Origin: Marimonas lutisalis | GTDB lineage: Bacteria; Pseudomonadota; Alphaproteobacteria; Rhodobacterales; Rhodobacteraceae | Length of the DNA stretch: 64,000 bases | Direction: 5' to 3' | Assembly: GCF_005434965.1 (NCBI RefSeq) | Contig: NZ_SKCI01000004.1 | Coordinates: 124,001-188,000 of the forward strand | In this document: positions 41,083-52,444 of the stretch, one piece after another | Numbering within the stretch: the first letter of the stretch is position 1 | How the letters are laid out: each line of letters begins with the position of its first letter | Program-made: the position numbers and the translations under genes | Notes under the pieces: model-generated | What the model was told of the DNA's origin: nothing | The model's input: only the letters and a program-made list of their open reading frames with translations | Database searches by the model: none

Positions 41083-41963
41083 TTGCGTGCGCCCTCGCCC
41101 AGCGCGGCTTTGAGCGCGGTCAGGAAAGCCTGCACCTTTACCGTCCGGTGCAGGTCCATATGGGTCACGATCCACAGCGGGATCGACCAGCTCTCGCGCG
41201 GCTCCATCACCTCGACCAGTTCGGGAAACTGCCCGGCATCCGTGCGCGCCAGAAACCCGATGCCCGCACCGGCGCGCACCGCCTCTTCCTGCGCGCGGAA
41301 ATCATCGGCCCGGAACACGATCCGGTCTTCGGGCACATGCTGACGCAGCCAGACGGCAAAAGGCGCGCGCGATTCCATGTCGTCAGTGCTGACGAACACA
41401 TGATCCTTCAGCGCTTCCGGCGCAGCGGGCGCACCGTGACGCTCGACATAACTCTCACTGGCGTAAAGCCCGATCGCCTGATCCGTCAGTTTCTGCACCA
41501 CGTTGTCGGGCTCGCCCGGTGCCTCGGCACCGGCGCGGATGGCGACATGGGCCTCGCCATATTCCAGCCGGAACAAACGCTCGCTCGCCTTCAGCCGCAC
41601 CACGAGCCCGGGATGCGCACGCTGGAACTCGGTCAGGACCGGAGCCACCACCCGGCTGAACTCGGCCAGCACCGTCACCACCAATTCACCCGTCACCTCG
41701 TTGCCGCGGCCCTTGATCCGGCCGGCCAGTTGCTGGAACTGGTCGTCGGTGGTGCGCGCCACCCGCAGCAGGTCCTCGCCCGCCTCGGTCGGGGTATAGC
41801 CGCGGGCGTGGCGCTGGAACAGTTTCACTCCCAGCCGCGCTTCCAGCGCGTCGATATGCCGGATCACCGTGGCATGATGCACGCCCAGAACCTCGGCCGC
41901 GCCGCTGACCGTGCCCAGCCGCGCCACCTGGTAGGCGGTTCGAACTTCGTCCCAATGATCCAT
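41079..41963 (-). CDS. LysR-family transcriptional regulator
   Basis: A 294-residue regulator. The N-terminal HTH reads TAYQVARLGTVSGAAEVLGV then HHATVIRHIDALEARLGVKL; a periplasmic-binding-like effector domain follows (ELVVTVLAEFSRVVAPVLTE, AGAGIGFLARTDAGQFPEL). The effector is not predictable. ATG 41963 is preferred, with GAGGG upstream, over longer in-frame starts. It is co-transcribed with the EamA gene through a four-base overlap. Confidence 0.9.
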   Translation of the reverse strand: MDHWDEVRTAYQVARLGTVSGAAEVLGVHHATVIRHIDALEARLGVKLFQRHARGYTPTEAGEDLLRVARTTDDQFQQLAGRIKGRGNEVTGELVVTVLAEFSRVVAPVLTEFQRAHPGLVVRLKASERLFRLEYGEAHVAIRAGAEAPGEPDNVVQKLTDQAIGLYASESYVERHGAPAAPEALKDHVFVSTDDMESRAPFAVWLRQHVPEDRIVFRADDFRAQEEAVRAGAGIGFLARTDAGQFPELVEVMEPRESWSIPLWIVTHMDLHRTVKVQAFLTALKAALGEGARK

Positions 41964-42062
41964 GCCACCCTCTGTGCGCTGACAAACGATTTTCTGAAAC
42001 CCTGCCACACTTGTTGAAAAATGCAAATGGAACCCTCGCGCAAGACACCATAAGCTTCAATC

Positions 42063-42533
42063 ATGAAAATCAAGACCGACACACCTGACCTGCTGATCGT
42101 CGAAGACACCCCCTGGCTCTTCGCGATCATGGTCACGATCATGACACTGGTCTTCATTGGTATCGGCATGGGCCTCGTCTTCTCGGGCGAATGGATGGGG
42201 CTGTTCTTCGCCGTTATCGGCGGCGGCCTTGGCCTTCTGTTCTTCTTCCTGATCGTGCGCCGGGTCCAGGTCGTCTTCTACCGCCCCGAAGGCTGGGTCG
42301 AGATCCGCCGCGCGAACGTGCTGCGCCGGGCCACGGTGCGCCACCAGCTCGACGAAGTCTCGCGCGCCATCGTCCAGCGCACATCGGGCGACAGCGGCGA
42401 TCTGCATCGTGTCACGCTGGAAATCGACCACGGCGAAAGCGCCGGGCAACACCCGCTGACCATGGCCTATTCCAACACCGGCGATCACCACGGCGTCGCC
42501 CGTGCGATCAACGATTGGCTTTCCGCCCGATAA
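42063..42533 (+). CDS. Two-helix membrane protein with C-terminal soluble domain
   Basis: A 156-residue protein. Residues 18-42 and 47-66 are hydrophobic helices (FAIMVTIMTLVFIGIGMGLV; LFFAVIGGGLGLLFFFLIV). The C-terminal 90 residues are beta-rich, with VVFYRPEGWVEIRRANVLRR and RVTLEIDHGESAGQH, perhaps a PH-like fold of bacterial membrane proteins. No family named. Its 3' end overlaps the convergent glycosyltransferase gene by 26 bases, which is unusual. It is divergent from the LysR gene. Confidence 0.7.
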   Translation: MKIKTDTPDLLIVEDTPWLFAIMVTIMTLVFIGIGMGLVFSGEWMGLFFAVIGGGLGLLFFFLIVRRVQVVFYRPEGWVEIRRANVLRRATVRHQLDEVSRAIVQRTSGDSGDLHRVTLEIDHGESAGQHPLTMAYSNTGDHHGVARAINDWLSAR

Positions 42534-43299
42534 ACCGCGCCACCAGGTCGGTGTCGCGCCCGCCTGCACGCTCCCATTCCCGGTCCAGCGCCGCGCGCTC
42601 GGCCTCGACAATCCGCTCCAGTCCGCGCAGGCGCTCACCCTGCCCCCGCATGTGATCCATCAACCGGTGGGAGTGGATGATCGTCGGGATCGCATCCTCG
42701 GGCTCCCACGCATCCAGCACCGTCAGACGCCGCAGGTTGAACTCGGGCGGCAGCACGTAGAACCGCATATCGCTCTGCCACAGCATGTCCTTCAGGATCA
42801 GCTGGTCACGCGTCACGCCCGCCTCGGCAAACCGTCTGGCCCACTCGGTCAGAAAGGCCAGCACCCGCTCGCTTCGCCGATACAGCACCACGCCGGAATT
42901 CAGCTGGGGAAAGGCATAGGGCGTGGCGTGTTCGTGGCCTTGCCGGATCAGGTCGCTGGCACGGCGCACGTCATGGGCCAGCGCCATCTCGAAACGCTCC
43001 AGCAGGTCAAACAGATCGCCCGGCGGCGCGGTGACCAGCGTGTCGCAATCCAGATACAGGGTGCGGTCGAACCGCGTACGGGCCATGCACTCGAGCTTCG
43101 AGCGCCGATGCGGATTCGAAATTCCGTGCACTTGATCGAACAGGCCGCCGGGCACGTCCTCCCGGCGGTCGGTGAACAGATCGATTGGCACCTCTGGCTC
43201 GACCGCCCGCAGCGACCGGGCAGACTGAACCGCAAGATCGAGGTAATCGGCCCCCGTCGCCACATAGATCACGCCATGCAACGCGCGCCCGGGCGTCAT
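42508..43299 (-). CDS. Glycosyltransferase, GT8-like nucleotide-diphospho-sugar transferase
   Basis: A 263-residue protein with a GT-A fold: VIYVATGADYLDLAVQSARS at the N-terminus, then TRFDRTLYLDCDTLVTAPPG, in which DCD is the metal-binding DxD motif, and PQLNSGVVLYRRSERVLAFL. A C-terminal IIHSHRLMDHMRG segment provides a conserved His. Family members transfer sugars in cell-surface polysaccharide synthesis. It is the second gene of a two-gene operon after the AsmA-like membrane protein, overlapping it by four bases. Donor and acceptor unknown. Confidence 0.82.
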   Translation of the reverse strand: MTPGRALHGVIYVATGADYLDLAVQSARSLRAVEPEVPIDLFTDRREDVPGGLFDQVHGISNPHRRSKLECMARTRFDRTLYLDCDTLVTAPPGDLFDLLERFEMALAHDVRRASDLIRQGHEHATPYAFPQLNSGVVLYRRSERVLAFLTEWARRFAEAGVTRDQLILKDMLWQSDMRFYVLPPEFNLRRLTVLDAWEPEDAIPTIIHSHRLMDHMRGQGERLRGLERIVEAERAALDREWERAGGRDTDLVARFIGRKANR

Positions 43300-44576
43300 T
43301 CGCCGCCCCTGTCCCGACGCAGCAGGCCCTTCATCCTGTCCAGCGCGCCCCTGACCTTGCTGTCGGTCTCTTTTGCCGCGTCAACCGCCTCGGGCGTGGT
43401 CGCGCCGTTGACCAGTTGGCTGGCGATGACGTCCCAGAACCCGCTCAGATCGCCCGACCGCGCCATCGCGATATCATTCTGGTTCAGCCGCAGGCGATAG
43501 TGGAATTCCGCATCGCCGTCCCGTGCCGCAACCAGCCTGCCAAATCCTGCCGCCAATGCCTTCTCGCGCAACCCGGCCTCGTCCGGCACGGCCACCTCGA
43601 TCCCTTCGAAAAGAAACCGCCAATCCATCTCGATCCAGTCCTCCGACAGGCTCCAGCGGTCCTCGACAATCGCCGACATGCGCCCCTCCCTCAGCCATGT
43701 CATCGGCGCCCGGGGAACGACGGCCGCCAGCTTCGCCACGTCGACTTCCTCGAACCTCCAAAAGGTCTCGCGCCCATATTCCGTCACCTCGCGCGTCTCG
43801 ACAGACAGCGATTGCCCGGCAACCCGCGCCTGCATGTTCGACCGGAACAAAAGGTCGAACAGCGCCGACCGGCTGCGGAACGGAGCAACCCGGGCCTGCG
43901 TGATCGCAAAGGGATAGGCCGCACCCGTGCGCGGCCGCACCTCCAGCGCCACGTCTTCAACCATGATATCGTCGGCGTGGAAGGCCCGCCCGGATCTCTT
44001 ACCACCGTCGGGCTTGTCCTTCTCCCGCGCCGGCGGGGTCACGAAGCCGCGCACCCCGATCACCTCGGCGCTTTCGATCTCGGGCTCGCCCAGCAGACTT
44101 GTCAGAACAACATCCAGCGCCACGCGCTCGGCCTGGATGTCGAATGCCAGCCCCTCTTCGGCGCTGCGCCGCATATGTATGCCTTCCAGCGAAACCTGCC
44201 CCCAGAGCAGGTTTCCCGCGCTGCGCTCATAGCGGATTTCAACCCCGGTCTTCGCCTCCGCCCGGCTCAACCCGTATCGAAGGATCGGATCGAAAAAGAG
44301 ATAGCTGGCTGCCAAACCGGCAAGCCCGACCGCAAGAAGAACGCCGGCACTCCAATGCAGCAGCTTGCGCGGGACCAGCGGCTTGCGCGGTGCGGCCTGT
44401 TTCTTCGGGGTTGGGCCGCGCCGCGATCCGCGCAGGGCATCGATTACCCCGACCAGCAATGCGACCACGGCGAAGACCAGTTCCGCCAGTATGCTGATCA
44501 TCGCACCGGCCAGGGCGGCCAGCGGCACAAGGCAAATCTCGATCAACGGAGCGAGAAGGATAAGAAGCGCTTCCAC
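43296..44576 (-). CDS. Membrane protein with AsmA-like periplasmic region
   Basis: A 426-residue protein starting at GTG 44576, which has GGGAGA upstream on the minus strand. Residues 1-45 contain two hydrophobic segments (LLILLAPLIEICLVPLAALA, ELVFAVVALLVGVIDAL); a basic linker and another helix (WSAGVLLAVGLAGLAASYLF) follow, and then about 330 beta-rich residues, beginning LSRAEAKTGVEIRYERSAGN and GQVSLEGIHMRRS, a pattern seen in AsmA-like proteins. Function is unknown; AsmA-like proteins act in envelope lipid transport or assembly. It is coupled to the downstream glycosyltransferase. Confidence 0.65.
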   Translation of the reverse strand: MEALLILLAPLIEICLVPLAALAGAMISILAELVFAVVALLVGVIDALRGSRRGPTPKKQAAPRKPLVPRKLLHWSAGVLLAVGLAGLAASYLFFDPILRYGLSRAEAKTGVEIRYERSAGNLLWGQVSLEGIHMRRSAEEGLAFDIQAERVALDVVLTSLLGEPEIESAEVIGVRGFVTPPAREKDKPDGGKRSGRAFHADDIMVEDVALEVRPRTGAAYPFAITQARVAPFRSRSALFDLLFRSNMQARVAGQSLSVETREVTEYGRETFWRFEEVDVAKLAAVVPRAPMTWLREGRMSAIVEDRWSLSEDWIEMDWRFLFEGIEVAVPDEAGLREKALAAGFGRLVAARDGDAEFHYRLRLNQNDIAMARSGDLSGFWDVIASQLVNGATTPEAVDAAKETDSKVRGALDRMKGLLRRDRGGE

Positions 44577-44831
44577 GAACGGTCTCCCGGGCCCAACATA
44601 CGCCTCGCACTCTAACGGCCCGCCGGCAGCGGTCAAACCCCGCGCTTGACTCCATGGCCCTATCGCCCTAAACGCGCACAAGATTTCCGGAAGTTCACAG
44701 GCTTCCGGTCCCATGGGCATTGGCCCGGGATCGCCCTCCGTCAGCGCGTTGCGCCCACGGGGGCATTTGTGCATTCGCCGCTGCGCCCCCATCTAAGGTG
44801 CAGCAAACGACAACAGGTCAAGGAGGCCATG

Positions 44832-46322
44832 ATGTTTGAAAATCTGTCCGAACGCCTCTCCGGCGTCTTTGACCGCCTGACGAAACAGGGCGCGCTCTCC
44901 GAAGACGACGTGAAAACCGCCCTGCGCGAAGTGCGCGTCGCCCTGCTCGAGGCCGACGTGTCGCTGCCCGTGGCACGCGAATTCGTCAAGAAAGTGCAGG
45001 AACAGGCCACCGGCCAGGCAGTGACGAAATCGGTCACCCCGGGCCAGCAGGTCGTCAAGATCGTGCATGACGCGCTGGTCGACACGCTCACCGGCGAGGA
45101 AGACCCCGGCAAGCTCAAGATCGACAACCCGCCCGCGCCCATCCTGATGGTCGGCCTTCAGGGCGGCGGTAAAACCACGACCACCGCGAAACTCGCCAAG
45201 CGCCTGAAAGAGCGCGACGGCAAGAAGGTGCTGATGGCCTCGCTCGACGTCTATCGCCCCGCGGCCATGGATCAGCTCGCGATCCTCGGCACCCAGATCG
45301 GTGTCGATACCCTGCCCATCGTTCCCGGCCAGAAGCCCGTCGACATCGCCAAGCGCGCCAAGCAGCAGGCGACGATGGGCGGCTTTGACGTCTACATGCT
45401 CGATACCGCCGGCCGTCTGCATATCGACGAAACCCTCATGCAAGAGGTCGAAGACGTCCGCAACGTGGTCGAGCCGCGCGAAACCCTGCTGGTGGTCGAC
45501 GGCCTGACCGGTCAGGTCGCCGTCGAAGTGGCCGAGGAATTCGATGCCAAGATCGGCATCTCGGGCGTCGTGCTTACCCGGATGGATGGCGACGGCCGCG
45601 GCGGCGCCGCGCTCTCGATGCGCGCGGTGACGGGCAAGCCCATCCGCTTCGTCGGCCTTGGCGAAAAGATGGACGCGCTCGAAACCTTCGAGCCCGACCG
45701 CATCGCCGGCCGTATTCTCGGCATGGGCGACATCGTCAGCCTTGTCGAAAAGGCCCAGGAAACCATCGAGGCCGAACAGGCCGAACGCATGATGAAACGG
45801 TTCCAGAAGGGCCGCTTCAACATGAACGATCTGAAAATGCAGCTCGAACAGATGATGAAGATGGGCGGCATGGAAGGGATCATGGGCATGATGCCCGGCA
45901 TGGGCAAGATGGCCAAGCAGGTCGAAGAGGCCGGCTTCGACGACAAGATCATCCGCCAGCAGATCGCGCTGATCCAGTCGATGACCAAGATCGAACGCGC
46001 CAACCCCCAGATCCTTCAGGCCAGCCGCAAGAAACGCATCGCCGCCGGTGCCGGGCTTGACGTCAGCGACCTCAACAAGCTGCTGAAGATGCAGCGCCAG
46101 ATGTCGGACATGATGAAGAAGATGGGCAAAGGCGGCATGCTGAAACAAGCCATGAAAGGCATGTTCGGCAAGGGCGGCCTGCCCGAGGACATGGCCCAGG
46201 GCATGGATCCCAAGGCACTCGAACAGGCGGCCAAACAGCTCGGCAAGGGCGGTGGCCTGCCCGGCCTTGGCGGCGGCATGCAACTGCCTTCGGGTCTCAG
46301 CGGGCTGGGCAAGAAGAAGTAA
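44832..46322 (+). CDS. ffh: Signal recognition particle protein Ffh
   Basis: The 496-residue SRP54 homologue binds signal sequences of nascent membrane proteins and docks with FtsY. N domain at 1-90 (MFENLSERLSGVFDRLTKQG); G domain with LQGGGKTTTTAKLAKRLKER, DTAGRLHIDE and TRMDGDGRGGAALS; M domain from about 330 with the Met-rich signal-binding groove (MMKMGGMEGIMGMMPGMGKM). AGGAGG at 44821-44826 suits ATG 44832; ATG 44829 is adjacent. Followed by two acetyltransferases and rpsP. Confidence 0.96.
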   Translation: MFENLSERLSGVFDRLTKQGALSEDDVKTALREVRVALLEADVSLPVAREFVKKVQEQATGQAVTKSVTPGQQVVKIVHDALVDTLTGEEDPGKLKIDNPPAPILMVGLQGGGKTTTTAKLAKRLKERDGKKVLMASLDVYRPAAMDQLAILGTQIGVDTLPIVPGQKPVDIAKRAKQQATMGGFDVYMLDTAGRLHIDETLMQEVEDVRNVVEPRETLLVVDGLTGQVAVEVAEEFDAKIGISGVVLTRMDGDGRGGAALSMRAVTGKPIRFVGLGEKMDALETFEPDRIAGRILGMGDIVSLVEKAQETIEAEQAERMMKRFQKGRFNMNDLKMQLEQMMKMGGMEGIMGMMPGMGKMAKQVEEAGFDDKIIRQQIALIQSMTKIERANPQILQASRKKRIAAGAGLDVSDLNKLLKMQRQMSDMMKKMGKGGMLKQAMKGMFGKGGLPEDMAQGMDPKALEQAAKQLGKGGGLPGLGGGMQLPSGLSGLGKKK

Positions 46323-46327
46323 CCCAC

Positions 46328-46879
46328 TTGAGCGCCCAGTTCACCATACCCTCGCTCGAAACCGAGCGCCTGATCCTGCGGGAGCCCCGCGAGGCCGATT
46401 TCGCGTATGAGCGCGCGTTTTTTGCCTCCGACGCATCCCGCTTTGTCGGCGGGCCGCTGCCCGCGCATCGCGCCTGGCGCACGCTGGCGATGGTGGTTGG
46501 GCACTGGGCCTTCCGCGGCTTCGGCCTCTGGGGGGTCGAGGACAAGGCGACCGGCACCTATCTGGGCCGCGTGGGCCTGTGGTTTCCCGAAGGCTGGGCC
46601 GAGCGCGAAATCGGCTGGACGCTGATGCCCCACGCCTGGGGCAAGGGCTATGCGACCGAGGCCGCGATTGCCGCCCGCGCCCATGCCTATGACGTTCTGG
46701 GCTGGGACACTGCGGTTTCGCTGATCGCCCCGGAAAACGACGCATCCAAGGCCGTCGCCCGCCGCCTTGGCGCCACGCTCGAACGCATGCACGACGATCC
46801 CGAATACGGGCCCGTTGAAATCTGGCGCCACCTCGCGCCGGCCGATATCGAAAACGGCGGCATGGAGGCTTACGCATGA
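46328..46879 (+). CDS. GNAT-family N-acetyltransferase (RimJ/RimL-like), first
   Basis: A 183-residue acetyltransferase. TTG 46328 is the likely start, with no ATG in a suitable position. It shows the RimJ/RimL-type layout: LETERLILREPREADFAYER, then REIGWTLMPHAWGKGYATEA, the acetyl-CoA-binding loop, and SKAVARRLGATLERM. Members acetylate protein N-termini or amino-compounds. Its stop overlaps the start of the second GNAT gene. It begins five bases after ffh, so probably in the same transcript. Confidence 0.82.
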   Translation: MSAQFTIPSLETERLILREPREADFAYERAFFASDASRFVGGPLPAHRAWRTLAMVVGHWAFRGFGLWGVEDKATGTYLGRVGLWFPEGWAEREIGWTLMPHAWGKGYATEAAIAARAHAYDVLGWDTAVSLIAPENDASKAVARRLGATLERMHDDPEYGPVEIWRHLAPADIENGGMEAYA

Positions 46880-47505
46880 TGGATACCGCGCGCATCTCGG
46901 TCCACACCGAAAACATCCCCGTTCTCGAAACCCGCCGCCTGGTCCTGCGCGGACCCGAGGCCGAGGATTATCCGGATTTCAAGGCCACCTTCAGCTCCTA
47001 TCGCGCCCGCTTCATGGGCGGGCCGCTCAATGCCTACGAGGCCTGGATGCTTTACGCCGCCGAGATCGGGCACTGGAACATCCGCGGCTATGGCATGTGG
47101 ATGATCCACCTGAAAGATACCGATGAAACCGTCGGCATGGCCGGCGGCTGGATGCCCGCCAAATGGCCCGAACGCGAGATCGCCTGGATCATCTGGCCCG
47201 ACCAGGCCGGCCACGGCTACGCGCTCGAAGCGACCAACGCCGCACGCAACTATTTCTACTACACGCAGGGCTGGGAAGGCGCGGTCAGCTATATCGACCC
47301 CAAGAACCTCGACTCGATCCGCCTGGCCGAACGCCTTGGCGCGAAGAAGGACCCGGAAGCACCCACCATCGACGGCACCGACGCCGTCTATCGCCACCCG
47401 GCACCGGGCACGCTCAAGGGCAGCCAGCTCGAACACGGCATCGAGATGGAAATCGCGCACTACGCCGATCCCCTTTTCAAACCGAAAGGATGGGCCATTG
47501 ACTGA
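46876..47505 (+). CDS. GNAT-family N-acetyltransferase, second
   Basis: A 209-residue paralogue-like acetyltransferase: VLETRRLVLRGPEAEDYPDF at the N-terminus and REIAWIIWPDQAGHGYALEA in the acetyl-CoA site, followed by SIRLAERLGAKKDP. It starts inside the previous stop. ATG 46879 is a second possible start. Both GNATs share the LETxRLxLR N-terminus and the FMGGPLNAY / FVGGPLPAH segment, indicating a local duplication. Substrate unknown. Confidence 0.82.
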   Translation: MMDTARISVHTENIPVLETRRLVLRGPEAEDYPDFKATFSSYRARFMGGPLNAYEAWMLYAAEIGHWNIRGYGMWMIHLKDTDETVGMAGGWMPAKWPEREIAWIIWPDQAGHGYALEATNAARNYFYYTQGWEGAVSYIDPKNLDSIRLAERLGAKKDPEAPTIDGTDAVYRHPAPGTLKGSQLEHGIEMEIAHYADPLFKPKGWAID

Positions 47506-47794
47506 TGCAGTTGAACGCGCCGCCGCGCTCCTGAAAGAGCACCGCGCCAGCATCGACCGGCTCGATGCCATCCTCGTCTACACCCTGGGCGAGCGGTTCA
47601 AACACACCCAGGCCGTGGGCAAGCTCAAGGCCGAGCACGACCTTCCCCCGTCCGATCCCACGCGCGAGGCGCAACAGATCGCACGGCTCGAAGACCTGGC
47701 GAAAGAGGCCGACCTCGACCCCGAATTCGCCAAGAAGTTCCTCAACTTCATCATCGCTGAAGTGATCCAGCACCACAGAAAGCACCAGAGTTAA
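47498..47794 (+). CDS. Chorismate mutase (AroQ type)
   Basis: A 98-residue all-helical protein. [20 protein letters not shown] near residues 16-35 has the conserved Arg-Leu-Asp pattern, and [20 protein letters not shown] provides the Lys and the Asp/Arg that bind the substrate; the C-terminal helix has [16 protein letters not shown]. It converts chorismate to prephenate in tyrosine and phenylalanine synthesis. It starts at TTG 47498, eight bases inside the preceding gene, with GAAAGGA at 47484-47490; the TTG seems correct because no ATG is in frame. Confidence 0.86.
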   Translation: MTDAVERAAALLKEHRASIDRLDAILVYTLGERFKHTQAVGKLKAEHDLPPSDPTREAQQIARLEDLAKEADLDPEFAKKFLNFIIAEVIQHHRKHQS

Positions 47795-47855
47795 CCCGAA
47801 ACGTCGGGTGCGCGCCTGCGCACCCCACCCAAAGCCACGAACAGGAGATTACACC

Positions 47856-48290
47856 ATGGCTATGAAAATCCGGCTCGCCCGCGGCGGCTCGAAAAAACGT
47901 CCCTTCTACCGCATCGTCGCGGCCGACTCGCGCATGCCGCGCGATGGCCGCTTCATCGAGAAGCTGGGCACCTACAACCCGCTCCTGCCGAAAGACAGCG
48001 AAGAGCGCGTGAAAATGAACATGGAACGCGTGCAATACTGGCTCGACCAGGGCGCCCAGACCACCGACCGTGTGTCGCGCATGCTCGAAGCCGCCGGCGT
48101 GATCGAGAAGAAAGAGCGTTCGAACCCGAAGAAGGGCGAGCCGGGCAAAAAAGCACAGGATCGCGCCGAGGAGAAAGCCGCCAAGGCCGCCGCAGCCACC
48201 GAAGCTGCTGCCGCCCCGGTCGAAGAAGAAGCCCCGGCCGAGGAAGCACCCGCCGAAGAGGCCGCTGCCGAGGAAGCACAGGCCGAGTAA
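47856..48290 (+). CDS. rpsP: 30S ribosomal protein S16
   Basis: The 144-residue S16 begins [20 protein letters not shown] and includes [14 protein letters not shown] in the first 50 residues, the ribosome-binding core. A C-terminal extension from about residue 95 is very rich in Ala and Glu ([15 protein letters not shown]), as in many Rhodobacterales. GGAG at 47844-47847 lies upstream. The hairpin at 48329-48354 separates it from rimM. Confidence 0.95.
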   Translation: MAMKIRLARGGSKKRPFYRIVAADSRMPRDGRFIEKLGTYNPLLPKDSEERVKMNMERVQYWLDQGAQTTDRVSRMLEAAGVIEKKERSNPKKGEPGKKAQDRAEEKAAKAAAATEAAAAPVEEEAPAEEAPAEEAAAEEAQAE

Positions 48291-48328
48291 TCGCGCCCTG
48301 TCCGCAGCTTGCGGCACATGCAATGCCG

Positions 48329-48354
48329 CCCGGGCCGGCCCCTGCCGGCCCGGG
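48329..48354. terminator. Perfect 11-bp GC hairpin between rpsP and rimM
   Basis: CCCGGGCCGGC and its exact complement flank a four-base loop, 27 bases before the rimM start. A smaller CCGCA/TGCGG hairpin lies at 48302-48314. No T tract follows, so it may be an attenuating or RNA-processing structure rather than a full terminator. Confidence 0.6.
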
Positions 48355-48380
48355 AACGTCCTTCACAACGGGGCAATCCC

Positions 48381-48890
48381 ATGAGCGATCTCATCTGCGT
48401 CGGCGCCATCTCGGGCGCCTATGGGGTCCGAGGCGAGGTCCGGCTCAAGAGTTTCACAGCCGAGCCCGAGGCCATCGCCGATTACAGCCCGCTGTCCTCC
48501 GAGGACGGCGCGCAAAGTTTTACCGTCACGATCATCCGGCCGATCAAGGGCGGTTTCGCCGCCCGGCTGGGCGGCATCGCGACCAAGGAACAGGCCGATG
48601 CCCTGCGCGGCACGCGCCTTTTTGCGCGTCGCGATCAGCTGCCCTCGCTGCCCGATGACGAATTCTACCATGCCGACCTGATCGGCCTTCAGGTCTTCGA
48701 CACCGGCGGGCACGAACTCGGCCGGGTGAAATCGGTGCAGAACCATGGTGCCGGCGACCTGCTGGAAATCCACGGACCGGGGCTCAAGTCCACCGTGCTC
48801 CTGCCCTTCACCCGCGACGCCGTGCCAACCGTCGACCTCACCGCCGGCCGTATCGTCGCTGATCCGCCCGACGGTCTTTTCCCCGAATGA
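48381..48890 (+). CDS. rimM: Ribosome maturation factor RimM
   Basis: RimM helps assemble the 3' domain of the 30S subunit by binding S19. The 169-residue protein starts [20 protein letters not shown], the family N-terminal barrel, and has [20 protein letters not shown]; the C-terminal PRC-like barrel contains [31 protein letters not shown] and [14 protein letters not shown]. Start 48381 fits. The stop overlaps the next gene by four bases. trmD and rplS, which usually follow rimM, are not next. Confidence 0.94.
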   Translation: MSDLICVGAISGAYGVRGEVRLKSFTAEPEAIADYSPLSSEDGAQSFTVTIIRPIKGGFAARLGGIATKEQADALRGTRLFARRDQLPSLPDDEFYHADLIGLQVFDTGGHELGRVKSVQNHGAGDLLEIHGPGLKSTVLLPFTRDAVPTVDLTAGRIVADPPDGLFPE

Positions 48891-49684
48891 CACGCATCCT
48901 GATCCATGCCGGGTTCTACAAGACCGGCACTTCCAGCGTTCAGGCGTTCCTTGCGCAAAACCGGTCCGCCCTCGCCCCCTATTTCGATTTCTACGGGCCT
49001 GGCGATATCGGAAACAGCGGCCAATATGCCCGCGAATACGCCCAGCGCCCCTTTCCCTGGCGGCTTTACCGGTTCCGCCGGGCGCTGCGCCGCTTTCTCG
49101 CCGGTATCCCCGATCCGGCCTCCGGAACCGTTGTCATCAGCCGCGAGAACTACACCGGCGTCATGCCCGGTCACCGCGATTGGCGCGGGCGCCCGGTGAT
49201 CGGATTTCCCGCGGCGGAAAAACTGCTTGCCACCCTGCTCGGCGAACTTCGCCACCGCTTCGGACCCGAGGCACAGATCGAGTTTCTGTTCACCACCCGT
49301 ACCCGCGAGTCCTGGCTCAAAAGCGTGCACGGCCATCTCCTGCGCTCGATCCGGCTGACCGACGATCTCGATACCTTCATCGCCCGCTTTCCCGCAGGGT
49401 TTTCCCCCGCCGCCGAAGTTGCCCGCCTCGCACGGGTGTTCGCGCCGATCCCGGTACATGCCACGACGCTGGACGAGCTGATGAAACGCCGCGAAGGCCC
49501 CGCCGCCGCAGTTCTCGATATTGCCCGGGTACCGCAGGCACTGCGCGATAGCCTGCCCGATCCCCGTCCCGTCAACATCGGTCAGAGTGACGAGCTGCGC
49601 GCCCGCTTCCTCGAGTTGAACCGCAGCCGCCTCTCGCGCGCCGCCCTCAAGGCGGAAAAGGAAGCGCTCCTGCGCAATTCCTAG
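48887..49684 (+). CDS. Sulfotransferase-like protein
   Basis: A 265-residue protein beginning [20 protein letters not shown], a P-loop-like 5'-phosphosulfate-binding motif typical of sulfotransferases that use [22 protein letters not shown] and [19 protein letters not shown] would carry the 3'-phosphate-binding Arg/Ser. It overlaps rimM by four bases, so it is probably expressed with the ribosomal operon. The family includes sugar and lipid sulfotransferases. Substrate unknown. The usual rimM neighbour trmD is displaced here. Confidence 0.75.
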   Translation: MTRILIHAGFYKTGTSSVQAFLAQNRSALAPYFDFYGPGDIGNSGQYAREYAQRPFPWRLYRFRRALRRFLAGIPDPASGTVVISRENYTGVMPGHRDWRGRPVIGFPAAEKLLATLLGELRHRFGPEAQIEFLFTTRTRESWLKSVHGHLLRSIRLTDDLDTFIARFPAGFSPAAEVARLARVFAPIPVHATTLDELMKRREGPAAAVLDIARVPQALRDSLPDPRPVNIGQSDELRARFLELNRSRLSRAALKAEKEALLRNS

Positions 49685-49711
49685 TCCCGGCGCGTCATCC
49701 CGGCCGCGCCG

Positions 49712-51787
<2,076 letters not shown>

Positions 51788-52004
51788 TCATCCCCAACGC
51801 AGCGTCAGCCTGCCACGGCGCTCCGGCATCGTCGGCCTGTCATGGTCCAGCAAGGGTGCGGGGCCGGCCTGCACCTCATCGTCCGAAACGTCCCCCAAGC
51901 CCCAGGGCGGCCAGTGGCCTGCCCTGTCCTCAGTGGTTTCATGCCGACCCCGCCGGCTCAGCCTGCCGCGTCCCGATGCAATCGGAAAACGCTTTGGCGC
52001 GATC

Positions 52005-52087
52005 CGCCTCTTCATCTGACCGGAAATACCTCGGGGGGTGGCGAAAAAATTCGCCGGAGTTTTGTCGCAGGGGGGCAGCGCCCCCCT
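52005..52087 (-). repeat. Hairpin plus GAGGTATTT-type intergenic repeat, copy f
   Basis: On the minus strand, immediately at the YdhR-like stop: an 8-bp GGGGGG-rich hairpin (52069-52087), then a GGCGAA/TTCGCC hairpin (52040-52055) and the tail CGAGGTATTTCCGGTCAGAT ending in GAAG. Likely the terminator of the minus-strand gene. The 347 bases of 51740-52086 contain this element and no gene I can support. Confidence 0.65.
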
Positions 52088-52380
52088 CAGCCGGCGTTGT
52101 CCACGATCACCGGCGTCTCGAAATACTGGAACCGCGGGCGGCTGCCATACATCTTCTCGGCCATGTCGCACCAGGCCGCGTCATGCGCCGCCTTCGCATC
52201 CTCGATCGACGGCCACAGGTACACGCCCCCGCCGATCCGGTTTTCTTCGTCATAGAGATAGTATTTCCGCACCAACGCCTCGTTGGCCTGCCAGCGCGGC
52301 ACGGTCTTCTCGTAAAGCGCCACCGCCTCCTCGCGGGTCATGCCCTCGGGCAGGTCGAAATTCACGATCTCGGTAATCAT
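52087..52380 (-). CDS. YdhR-like monooxygenase-fold protein
   Basis: A 97-residue ferredoxin-like-fold protein: ITEIVNFDLPEGMTREEAVA at the N-terminus, RKYYLYDEENRIGGGVYLW in the central strands (GGVYL is the YdhR-family hallmark) and PSIEDAKAAHDAAWCDMAEK next. Such small dimeric barrels are putative cofactor-free monooxygenases. GGAGGAG lies directly upstream of the start at 52380. Its substrate is unknown. It is co-oriented with the following small genes but separated from them. Confidence 0.78.
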   Translation of the reverse strand: MITEIVNFDLPEGMTREEAVALYEKTVPRWQANEALVRKYYLYDEENRIGGGVYLWPSIEDAKAAHDAAWCDMAEKMYGSRPRFQYFETPVIVDNAG

Positions 52381-52444
52381 CGGCTCCTCCTTCCCGCGCG
52401 GCCTCCCCGCGCGCCCAGCCCGACGGCCGGTCAAGCGCACTGGT

